A stretch of DNA of 64,000 nucleotides from Pleurotus djamor (Eukaryota; Basidiomycota; Agaricomycetes; Agaricales; Pleurotaceae), in the NCBI GenBank assembly GCA_029747585.1, contig JAPEVF010000096.1:1-64000 (forward strand), written 5' to 3'. The position numbers and the translations under genes were made by a program. The notes below the pieces were generated by a model. That model was not told where the DNA came from, did not search any database, and saw nothing but the letters and a program-made list of their open reading frames with translations. Below, one piece after another: positions 10,027-20,886 of the stretch (position 1 is its first letter; every line of letters starts with the position of its first letter).

Positions 10027-12064
10027 AACGATATGAGCCGGGGGGTGACAAAGACAGCAGCTGCTCTCCTACAGGAGACGGTGCCTTAGAGGAGGCCGCA
10101 TGGTGTATGTGCGCGGAAACAATCGTATTTCGAAGCCCTCGACGCCTGGTCCATAAAATTGGACATTGCAAGGTGCGCTCCCAAAAACTCAGGAGGCTAG
10201 AGTTCGGATACACAAATCTGAACTCCACCATGTCCCTCTGGCTCTGGACGTTGGTTTTCTCCGATGCAGCATCATGCATAAGGACAACAATCGCGTGTCT
10301 GGACCTCGAAAACGACGGCTTGACGAGTCTACCGTTAACCGTATACGGGATCGAAAAAATAGCAACCATCGGTGAGTTCGTGCGACTCGCGTGGCCTCAA
10401 GGGACTCCCGGAAGGCCAGACTCTTCTTCGCGGAAACAGACATTGTGCGGCCTCCTAAGCGTGATCGGCCTGATCGACGATCGAGGTCGAATTTGTAGAT
10501 CGGTTAGGGCGTGCTCGTCTTCCGAAAAACAGAAAACCAAATATCATAACCCACATCGTGGAGATAGGTTTCTGAAAGATCTATGATTTAGAAACCGACT
10601 TTGAATGTAATTTTTCATCTAAATTTGGCAAAGAAAATGGCTCACCTCAGCAGGGTTCAAGCCTTGGACAGGCTAATCGTCTGGAAGAGGAGGTTGGCAC
10701 GCGACTTCAACTACGACGTTTCCCCTTCCATGAACATTGTCCCACCAAGTATGGGCTTTCTCGCTCGGAAATACCTTTCCAAAGATGTGTTATTACAAGT
10801 CCACAAATCTAAGGTCGAAACAAGAGACATACGTTTATTTCCTTTTCCATCGTTTGGACAGAGACTGAACGTAGAGGAAACCCGGGTAATCCATCACAAC
10901 CGAAGAAATGTGGGTGGCCAATTCCGTTGCGGGTTGTAGCAATGAGTACCTAGTAGTCATGTCTATCTGCGACATCGAGATCCTTCCTATGGGCACTACA
11001 TATTAGGGCGATGTGAATATGTAGAACGGCGTGTAGCTTAGATGAACTCACCACCAACGCCCGGCGAAGAGGTATCTGAAGGTTTTGATGGCAGCCCCAG
11101 AAAAAGCTAACGCGCGCAACCTACCTAGGGAGGTAAACCCAATGTGTCACCGACTTTGATCACGCGTTCAATGTTGTTTATCGTCGCGTGTAGAAGGATT
11201 TGACTTACAAGTAACAGACATGTACTTGTACGCTTGAAGTGAGAAGTTGAGCCATATATGAGAGGCCGAGTCGCCCATTCAGCGATCCACGCCCGTCGTC
11301 AGCTCTGCTGAGTTACCTTGGTTCTCGCAGCCACCCCGAGGACCTGTAATTGTTTCCTCCCCTTCGGAAGCCACGCTGAGAGATGCTATGTTCAATCATT
11401 CTTGGGCTTGAGCAGCACTGAGCTACCTGCTCTTGCCCTCGTTTCCCTTGAGCCGATATAGCATCCATCAGTCGAGTACGCTCGGCCCGCGCACGCTTTG
11501 ATAATTGATTTGTGGATGCCGTCGACAGATTAGTAAATATGGTTCGATCGCGGGTTGGTGCAAAATCCTAAATCCTGCGCAAACTGAAAGTCGTTCGTTT
11601 TCAACCAAAATTGATTCCGGCGCCAAGATTCGGACAAAAGTCCTTACCATCTTCCCGGGGCCTTCTACATCAGAGCGTCCAAGCACACGAACTTGGGCTC
11701 TGTTTGGTCTTCGACGACTTCTGTGCTTTGACGGACATTGAGCGGAGTGGGGACAGCGTCCGATGGAGGTGGGGAAAGAGGAAGCGTCACGGGTCACGCG
11801 TTACGCACGTGCGAGTGATAATCTAAAAATGAGATTCGAATTGTCTTGGCAAGTTATTCCTAGTCATCCACTTTCCAAGTCCTGGCGGAGTTTGTGGCCT
11901 TTTTACCACTTCCTCCAACCACCAACTTGTCATTGCCACCGAGTCAGCGTTCACGCCACCGTTTTCGTATAAAAGCCCTCTGGTCGCTTCTTCCTCCCAT
12001 TCCTTCCCCCCCACAACTTTCTTCCTCCCTCCACCCCATTTTGCAACCACGACGTTCATCACAA
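10027..12064. other. 2-kb stretch without a recognisable gene
   Basis: Short frames occur on both strands (for example 10107-10586 plus and 10189-10443 minus, which overlap antisense), but none has a known motif or consistent splice signals. The right-hand end holds the TATA box and leader of the small gene starting at 12065. Missing 5' exons of the gene at 9388-9946 may lie in the left part. Confidence 0.4.
11968..11974 (+). promoter_or_regulatory. TATA box of the small gene at 12065
   Basis: TATAAAA lies 91 bp upstream of the ATG and is followed by a long pyrimidine-rich tract (CTTCTTCCTCCCATTCC and further). TATA plus CT-rich leader is a typical arrangement for well-expressed basidiomycete genes. 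Confidence 0.6.
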
Positions 12065-12668
12065 ATGGACCACTACCTTGCCCCTCACACTCAGGAGGCT
12101 AAAGCGCACATGCACCTCACGTACGCCCCCACCGCCCTTATCGTAGCGCCTCGCCAACTTACCCATTTTTTCCAGTGAAAATTGGTTCACCTGGGACATC
12201 GAGCACCCTTCTCTCGACGAGACCCTCGTCGCTGGCTGTGCTTCTTATCGTGCCTTCAATCGCTATCTCAGTGGTGCCGACCTCTTTATCATCCCAAGAA
12301 CTAGGGCTGAGTTGGAGAGCATTCTGTAAGTCCCCACTAGTCCCTGACCAGTCAGCCTTGCGTCCTAACCTGAACTTTTTCCGCGCCGTTAGCCGCAGAT
12401 ACTCGGTCGATGCAATTCACAACACTATCTCCGTCGCTCGCTCGCCCCTCCAGCCTGGCGGATACAGCAGAGTAAGCTTTTCACCAACTGTACGCGCGCG
12501 GAAGATGACTAACACTATCTGAAGGCTTGTCATCTTGCCGAAGAGTCGATTCGCAATGTTCTCAACACCGGGGACAACGTCGCCAGCCTCTTGGCCCTCC
12601 ACGTCCGCAAGGAGGGGAACCAAGACGCCTACTTGGGATGTATCCCTGCCTCCATCAAGACGATCTGA
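12065..12668 (+). CDS. Small four-exon protein of unknown function
   Basis: Splicing of three short introns gives an open protein of about 145 residues. Exon 1 is MDHYLAPHTQEAKAHMHLT. Exon 2, after the acceptor ttttttccag, reads ENWFTWDIEHPSLDETLVAG and AFNRYLSGADLFIIP. Exon 3 reads RRYSVDAIHNTISVARSPL. Exon 4 reads ACHLAEESIRNVLNTGDNV and ends GCIPASIKTI before TGA 12666-12668. It looks soluble, with no signal peptide or membrane helix. I do not recognise the family. The clean splice sites, the TATA box and even codon use make it a real gene. Confidence 0.68.
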
Positions 12669-15458
12669 GTCGTGTCTGGGTTGGCAGTATCAAGCAATAC
12701 CCTCTGTGTTTTCGTATTTATGACCTCCCTTCGCGTGTTTCTTGGGCTTTGTTTCAGACACATCTCCACTGTACCATTACCATCGCCATTGCCACCCTGC
12801 AGCAGCCTCCGTTTATACTACTGTGTATTATCCCACATATCTATATCGTTATGCATTCCACCACGTCAGAACTACTGGCTTTTAAAGTCAACGAGATGCA
12901 TCTCAGTGGGCGTCGCGGAGTTGACCTGTGTCTGTAGCTAGGACCCCGAAACCCTCTGGGGCCCAATTATCCATTCCCATAAAAGGCAATGATCGACTTC
13001 TACCCGTTTCTGAGGTGGCCTGCAGCCAAGTTGCAGCCACTTCGGTCTTAGTATTCAGGATCCTAGCTATGGTATATCGTTTGCAGAAAACTATCTTCGT
13101 TGCACCATTAACTGACTGCATGTGTGCACACTGCCTGCTCAGACTCAGCAGTGATGTACTGGTCAACGACGATTTCGGTCAGAGCCTGGCGTTGAAACGT
13201 TCACCTTTGACACAAGAAGGGTCAAGCGCGTATATATCAAGCACCAACCGTCCAGCGACGTCAAAACCAAACCAGAACACAAGTGTCAGAGTCGCAGCGG
13301 TTCTCAGATGTCAGGCTCAGCAAGAAGGACGAACAGAACAGCAACCTCTCATTTGGCACCCGCTCAATTCTCAGTGCGACGACTTCGAGTGTATACTTAC
13401 TACATACCCACTTGAACCTTGCAGCTTGAATCTCGGTAACGAATCGCTGCCGTGAAGTTTCCGTCAACTCGTTGACTCAACGTTGGCTTCTGCTTTCAAG
13501 TTTCCTTGCATCGTGATACAAAGACGGACACTGCAGGGCATCTCCACATTCATCGTCGGCGCAACAATTAATTCCTCTCCAGCAGCTCGCGCTATCGAAC
13601 GAGAGTCTCCCGCCGCGTGTTCGAGCGCATCCAGTAAATAAAATCAAGGTATGTCCCAATGACAAGACTTTCCCGTCAACGTCACTCTCAACCTCATCTG
13701 AAACGATCCATCCCTTCAAACCACCACTGATGGGATTACGGTGACCATATGTGAAGGCGCTCGACCAAGGCGCACTAAGCGACCAAAGGCTTCTCGGAAG
13801 CTTGTAGTTCCCCGGTTTGAAACTCCTGGATCGTCCGACTATCTTGTAGAAGCGGTGTGATGCTTCCAATGGCCTCTACTCCTCTTAACACTGAGAAGGA
13901 GACTAGGCTGTTGGTACGATGGGAGGATTCTTACCTGACCCTTTTGACTAGGGGTCACGTCAAAGGGGGGGCTGGGGTGTTTGCATTTTCGGTCGATTTT
14001 GATGAGAACGTAATATAAACGAGTATATCACGATGATGGCAAGACAGTCCTAGATCAGTCAAGCAGGTGTGCATTGCTTCTGTCGAGGCATAAGGCATGC
14101 ACGGAGAAACATAGACATATCTTCGTCGCCAATTTCCTCTGTGCCCGTTCCATTCTCCCTTGTGCTCAAATCGCCTCCTTTATATGCTAGATATGCCTTT
14201 AAAATTATTCAATGACGCCTGCACATCCTCGGAACACATTGACGGTCTACCCAGGCCGTCGCACCAATTCACAGGTGTCCGCCAAGTCCAGATGAAGCTG
14301 ATACGGGGCTTCGTCTTCTTGTCAATGAGCTCGAGAAACCAAGGTTATGTGCTCTACGTGCTCGCAAATTTCCTGATACTGTTTCTCTCGTAGATCTCCC
14401 AGAGACAATCGGCGCAGGCGACGTCAGAAGGAGCTCGATAACCCGTGAGCGAATCATCCCCATTGTAGTCCCCATGATTTATCCGATTCCATGCAGCTAT
14501 AGGTCTCAATCTAAGCTAATCTACGAACGTATTGAGTAGGGTATGCTGGACGCTTCACCTCGGGGTTTCACGAGACCAACGAGAAAAATGTGGATTAGGT
14601 TTTTAGCCTGTCGCAGCCAGTAAGAACGAATGAATGCTCAAGCTATCCTGGCCAAATAAACTGAAATTGCTCGCCAAAAAGTGGGGAACATGAGCCAACT
14701 GTTCGAGGTGATATCGCATCGTTTTGCACCGAGACTCGCCTCGCACACACCCGAATCAGGAGCCTCCCACTGCGCTTCAAGCTTCATCTCGCCGTAAGTC
14801 GTTTCTGCACCGATTCTTGGTGTCGTTCAGATCTAATAGCTCGCTGTAACCCACTTACAGACTAACCTCCGCTTCGCCATTGCTTCGCCGAGCTGGTGAA
14901 GCTCCTAAAGGAAAGTCAGGACTCAGGGGGAGTGCAGGGGGCCGTCCACCAAGCTCACATCGCCCATGCACAGCAGCGCCGAAGGCAACCATAGAGACCC
15001 ATAATACCCAGTGAAATTGTGCCATCCTCGATGCACTCTACGAACCGCGGTACTTATAATTTACACTATGCTGGACCTTGGTTACACATCCGCTCGTTCC
15101 CTCTCGTTCCTTGCCTAATCGGGATGTTACCGGAACCTTGGCACCCGACGAACTTTCTTAGATAGCAATTTTCATCCACCACAAAGCAACCACAAGGTGC
15201 CAAGTCTTCGATTTTTTGGATTAGACCTTTCATAGGATTTTCGGGGGTCCTGTGCACGGAGATGTTGATTGGATGTTGATCCAAAATAAGAGGCGCCCAT
15301 GAACTTGGGCCAAAATGTCAAGCTCTCGCGGTGAAGGAACGAACGTGCGACACTGCTCACCACTATCTCCACGCCTGGTCTTCTCGACATTCTTATTTAT
15401 ACCCAACAACGGCTAGAAAAGGGTCTCTTACTTGTTTGTCTTGCTCGCTGATTGAATC
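12669..15458. other. 2.8-kb stretch without a recognisable gene
   Basis: No conserved motif, tRNA or repeat was seen. The longest frames are 12928-13455 (+) and 13477-13869 (-). The latter reads GLKGWIVSDEVESDVDGKV in its middle, but it lacks a family match and splice partners. The last part must contain the promoter of the endopolyphosphatase gene at 15459. Confidence 0.4.
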
Positions 15459-18121
15459 ATGTCTCGCTGGCTGGCAATGGAGCTCAACATCATCGTACTC
15501 TTGCAATTATCCATAATACTTCCTGCTCTGGCAGCACCGCCGTCTCAAGAACCTTTTCACGTTGATTTGACCAGTGAGTTGGAGTCATGAGAATGCCTTT
15601 GTCGTGTGCTCAATTCCCCCTTCCAAAATAAAAAGAACCGCGGAAACTGCAAGGTCGTTTTCTTCAGATAACCGATTTACATCCGGATCCATACTATGCT
15701 GTTCATGCTTCGCAATCGTCTGCGTGTCACAGACGGAAACCAAAGAAAGAGAAGGAACGTTCGAGTATGTATGGTACACCGTTCAGGTAAGTGCGGTGTG
15801 CGTGTGTGTTCGGTGATTGGCTGGTTGACTTTTTTACTTGTTTTTTTTGTCCTTTCGTGATAATGGATTTATACGATCCGACCCATGTGTCTCTGATCCA
15901 GCGAATGTGATTCGCCGTTGATTCTGACCAACTTTACGTTGGACTATCTGGATAAGCATTGGTCTTCTGAGCTGGACTTTGTCATCTGTGAGTTGCTCAT
16001 CTTCTTGTCATCAGTTCTTGGGTTCTTGTGGGCGACTCTTGGACGCGTGTATGTCAGTGGCGTCCGGAGACACCACCAGGTGACGCGTCATTCCCCCATC
16101 GCAGTCCCTGGTAGATGACGAACTGCTCACATGAGCGCTTTACGTCCTGCTTCAACTTTCCACCTTGAGGCTGACTTTCTCCGACATCTTTGCAGGGACC
16201 GGTGACAATGCGAGGTAAGCACAGGGTCCTCCAGGCCTTGGGCTTGCATCTGCTTCAGATCCTCATAAGCATCTCCCCTCAACCGCTTTTATCTAGACAT
16301 GATAACGATCGGAAGTTACCCCGCACTCCGAGCGAGATCTACCAACTAAACAGGAATGTGGCATCCAAGATGGAAAAAATCTTTGCGAGCAAAGGGATAC
16401 CCGTCATCCCCTCCCTTGGTGAGTGGTTGCTTTCCGTCGGGCATAACCCATCGTTTATTGTTGGGTACGCGCGCTCGTATACGCGATCTAGGTAACAATG
16501 ATGTTTGGCGTAAGTCTTTCCTCATGATAGATTGTATTTCAAGGGCAGTGTTCTGAGTTGCTTCTCTTCTCTCCATTGCCCCGTCGCGTCGCGCGTCGTA
16601 GCGCACGTAAGTGGTTGTCAACTACAGCATCAAAAGAGTTGTAATTTGACATGTTCTCTATTGCGAAGAACATCATGGAGGCGGGTATGTATCTTTGTCG
16701 TCATCAAAATGGTTTGGCGCCCCCATCGACATTTTTAATCCCGTTCATAGGTCCTAATGGCATTACGAATGAATTCTCATCGTGAGCACTGCCTCTCTGT
16801 ATCTTGTCCCTTCGTTACCACTGATAATCATCCATTGATGTCCATGATGTCCATGGCCGATTCGATCCCTCAGGATATGGAAATCCTTCATACCGTTTCC
16901 AATGTATCAAGTCTTCCAACGGGGAGGCTATTTCCATGTTGAGGTTATACCCAACTCCCTTGCGGTTATCAGCCTGAATACGATGTACTTTTACGATTCC
17001 AATAAAGGTACGCCAACACGCCACAATCAGGTTGGGAAGCGGTTCTAGCTCATCATCTGATGTTGTTTGCATGCGTACTCAACACCCTTCCATCCACGGT
17101 CCTTAACAACGAACTACACAGCTGTGGGAGGATGTCCGTTCACGGACCGTGAGGATCCTGGTAATCTGCAGTTTGACTGGCTGGAAGTCCAACTCAAGAT
17201 GTTCCGAGAAAGGAATATGCAAGTGAGTTGGTGTTTTCCCATGGGCGTTTTTGCTGCTTTTGGGGTGTGAGCCATGTGGTTACTGATAATGAATTTTCGT
17301 GACCTCTTGCATCGCCTCTGCTCTTGCCGTTACCGAGGTATGGTTGTCAGGTACCTGCTTTATGGCTCTTGAGCGTTCGATGGACATGTTCTGATGTTGT
17401 GGGTTCTAGGTCATGTCCCACCTTCACCTGGGAATTACTTTCCGGAATGTGTATGTGGCTGCGTCTAACCCAGAATGGTGTTTTCGATTTTGTTAATTGT
17501 CTTTGCAGTATGTGCGGTACGCTGAGCTGGCGTTGCGGTTCCAAGATACGATAGTGGGTCACCTCTACGGGGTAAGTCAATGAAGACGTGGTTCTTGCGG
17601 TTGCATACTTACTTCCGAACTACAGCACATGAACGCTGATCATGTACGCGTCTTCGTCCATGTGGCGTAGATCTCTGGATAACCTTTCGCTTGGCTCGAT
17701 TACAGTTTACGTTTGTTGAAGCGGAGGACCTTCAAATTGTCGAGCCGCCCAGGGTGGCTGGCGGCAAGGAGGAACTGTGGAAAGATCTCTTGCAAGAGTT
17801 TGCTGCGCTGCCGAAAGCGAAGGACCTGGACTATGACAACTACAGCGTTATCAATGTCTCGCCGCCCGTCGTCCCTAACCCATATGTGCCGACGTTTCGG
17901 GTGTTTTCCTACAATATCACTGGGTACAAGACGGGCTTTGAAGGGATGGGGAAGCGCAAGCATCGGAAGGACCGCGGCAAGCATGGAAACAAGGCGACCG
18001 AGTGCAAGAAGGAGCCTTACAAGAGTAGCTGGAAGTGCCACCTGGACGAACCCTGGCACTCTGATGCTGACTCGCCATCTCGACAGAATCGGNTGTCGTC
18101 GTCGTCGTCTTTTTGCAAATG
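15459..18121 (+). CDS. PPN1: Vacuolar endopolyphosphatase (Ppn1-like metallophosphoesterase)
   Basis: Endopolyphosphatase cuts long polyphosphate chains inside the vacuole. The ATG at 15459 starts a signal-anchor or signal peptide (MELNIIVLLQLSIILPALAA). Exon 2 carries the first metal-binding motif, DLHPDPYY in QITDLHPDPYYAVHASQSS. Later exons read ECDSPLILTNFTLDYLDKHW, then TGDNAR (second metal motif) and HDNDRKLPRTPSEIYQLNRN. Near 17400-17640 they read GHVPPSPGNYFPEC and then DTIVGHLYGHMNADHF, the paired GH motifs. The last exon has NVSPPVVPNPYVPTFRVFSY and CKKEPYKSSWKCHLDEPWHS. About ten introns interrupt it. The C-terminus ends in a Ser run encoded by GTC repeats just after an ambiguous base (18093), so the final residues may be wrong. 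Confidence 0.9.
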
Positions 18122-18978
18122 ACTTTGCTTCCGCATTCGATCCTGCTTCGAGGTCGTCTGAAGTATCGGGGATCCACGTAGGGAACATTCCACCTGCGGC
18201 AGATTGACTAACCTCGTAGATCCTAGGGTTCGGGTTTCTCCTTGTCTCTATGTAGGTTTTCAATTGGTTAGGATAAATTTGCCATCCATGTTTCAATGAT
18301 TAATGGTTGGTTAACTTAGAGTGCTCTCCACCAAGATATTCACTACCTCGGGATGAACATGGGCGATCAAGAATGAAATACATGAAGAGGACTCCAAATT
18401 CTTCACAAGTAGCCTCATATTGGGCGTACAAGACATAACTAAGCAGAGTGCGGTGGTAGTCTCCGTAGAGCGACGGACCCTGAAATCTCTTGATGGTGGC
18501 CCGCCGCCATAACTACTACCATACGCGCACAACATCTGGGGCGCAACGGTTGTCACCATTGCTCTCAATTTTGGTCTGGTGCCAACCTCTCGCCTAGATT
18601 CAGTCGACATAACGTCAGCGGTTCGGCAAAGCCGGTGATACTGACGAGCTGCTGGTGATTATGCAGGATGGCCCCCACGAATAGGATTCCCTGGAAAGAT
18701 ACCAGATCTGGCGGTTGTCCCCGATCACCCTTTACAAGACTTTTGGCACGGAAATGGATACTAAATGAAGAAGCCGTCCAAGTGATAAATAACTCACCCA
18801 GTCACAGTTCATCTCTGGTCCCCCCGGCCTGCCACATGAAATTTCATCGACCGCTCTTAGCGTCTTTGTCTTCTTCGCGTTGAGGTCCCTCAGATGCGTC
18901 GAGACCAAACGCATTGCTGACATCCACTCATTCATTCCTTTCGACTCCTTCCCTATTGCTTCCCCATCGACTCGTTGC
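18122..18978. other. Intergenic 0.86 kb; one weak minus-strand ORF at 18311-18610
   Basis: The minus frame 18311-18610 starts with a true ATG and would give 99 residues (MSTESRREVGTRPKLRAMVT). It has no recognised domain. It could be a small gene, or chance between the 3' end of the endopolyphosphatase and the promoter of the homeobox gene. Nothing else stands out. Confidence 0.35.
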
Positions 18979-20586
18979 ATGTCTAAANTCGCGTTCTCCA
19001 ACCCCTACCCCGAGACGCCCCACTAATATATCTCCGTCGCTGGAGCCATCGACCTCACGACTTGAATCAAACGAAAACGTTCCCTACCCTACCCTGCCTA
19101 GACATCAAAGCCGACACTTGCCACCCGTGACATTCATCTCTTCCCCCGCTAACCCTCAAATCGCAGAAAGCAGCCGCGCCGCCCTCAGACGACCAGCAGA
19201 GAGTTCACCGGAAGAACGGAGCCCTAAACGAAGAAAAAGAGCCACTACGATGGGAGCTAGGGAAACAGGCGGTTCGTCGAACCGGTCAAGCCCATCATCC
19301 GACTCCCAAGACGGCCTCGCTGACACCGAGCATGACGCCGGTGGACGTGATCAAGGCAACCAAATTGCAGAAGCAGCGCCGCCGAAAAAGAAGCGTACCA
19401 GGACACTCACGACTCCCCATCAGTCTGCCGTACTTCATGCATTATTGGCACAAGTATGTTTCCTCCTATCTGTCTGTCTTCACGTGCCGTTGACATGTCG
19501 ATCTTAGTCGCGTTTCCCCACTACTGCCATGCGGGAGGAGGTCGGTCGAGCAATCGGACTGAGCGCCCGGAAGGTCCAGGTATGTGACAGGATTTTTACA
19601 TTTCAACTAGATCTCACCACGTCCCTTTTCCTTGCGATGTAGATATGGTTCCAGGTGAGGTTCCTCGAGCTCCTGAGTTTGAATAGGACTCACCCCCTTT
19701 CCAGAATCAACGACAGAAGGCCAGGCGACCCCGAAGTCAAAGTGATGCGCCGCCCAACCTGCTCCCCCACCAGGACCCAAATACGAATGCTCCACCCCCT
19801 GGTCCGTCTTATCCCGCGCGCACCACCACACCGCAGGGGCATATAGGTGGTGGGTCTCATCAGGCCGCGAATACCCACGTCCAGGCTAGCGGTTCATTAT
19901 TAGGACCGGGAGTACCAGGACATATAATTTCGCCAAGTCGTCCCTCGCTTTCGAGACCTCCAGAGTCTCAGATCCTTCCCCTTGCCGAGCCGCCCCCACT
20001 CACCCACCGATCTGTACTGGATAATCCGTATCCTCAAGGGCGTCCTACCCCTCTGCCACCACATGCGAGAACCTTCGGCGACCGACCGCCTGTTGAACCC
20101 TTGTCTCGGAGCTTCTCTCGTGTCCTCCCTCCATTGTCCATTGTCCCCCCTCCGAATTTCCATCAAACACCAAGTGCCGGCTCTAATATCCTTCCACCAC
20201 TCACTCAATCCGCACCCCCAACTGCAGTATCTTACGAACTTCGCCCGTCATCACCCGAACCAACGATTTCTCCTACCCGTGTTGTACAGCCAATTCCACC
20301 GCCTTTTACTTTACAACCTCCTCCACAATGGGACACTTCTTCCATGTCCCCCCGACCAAACACTTCTTCATGGTCTTCCCGCTCTTCTGGAGATAATTTC
20401 CCCATGCCCTTTCTTCCTTCTCGCAGGCCTCGGCCAGTGTCTCGTCCTGAAAGTCGTTCAGACTCCAATCGGCCTGGTCGATACGATCCTGTTCGCGGTG
20501 CGTTACTACTGTCATCGGCAATGACAACATCCCTAATGGCCAACGCATCCAGACAACCTTCCTTAATCCCTCCACTCGCTCAATAG
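18979..20586 (+). CDS. Homeodomain transcription factor
   Basis: A nuclear DNA-binding protein. The homeodomain runs PPKKKRTRTLTTPHQSAVL, then SRFPTTAMREEVGRAIGLSA, then RKVQ-IWFQ-NQRQKARR, covering the basic arm, helix 1, helix 2 and recognition helix (WFxNxR). Four exons: the first ends at 19453, then 19508-19579, 19643-19654 (12 nt, encoding IWFQ), and 19705 to the stop at 20584-20586. Both flanks are Pro/Ser-rich and probably disordered, and basic clusters (SPKRRKRA) could be nuclear signals. The ATG at 18979 (MSK) is in frame with the rest only if the ambiguous base at 18988 is not a real base. Otherwise the first in-frame ATG is at about 19250. Which genes it regulates is unknown. Confidence 0.85.
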
Positions 20587-20886
20587 ACTAACTAACGAAA
20601 GTAAAACGCTCTTTCATGATCTGCACAGTTTGTACGTGACCTTTGATGTCTTATTCGCTCCTTTGCTTTGTCACATTCTGTCCTGTCTTCGTACCCTGAT
20701 ATTCGTTCACATTCATCTAATCTTTGGCCCTCGTTCATCATCTACATACCTTACTGCTGTATCTGGTTAGTTTTGGCCACTTATTTCTCATCCTTATCTT
20801 CAGCACTGCTATTATTGATACCATACTGCAAATTGTATCATCTTATAATAATGTTATTGTCTGTGATATAGTCGCTATTTGTCCAT

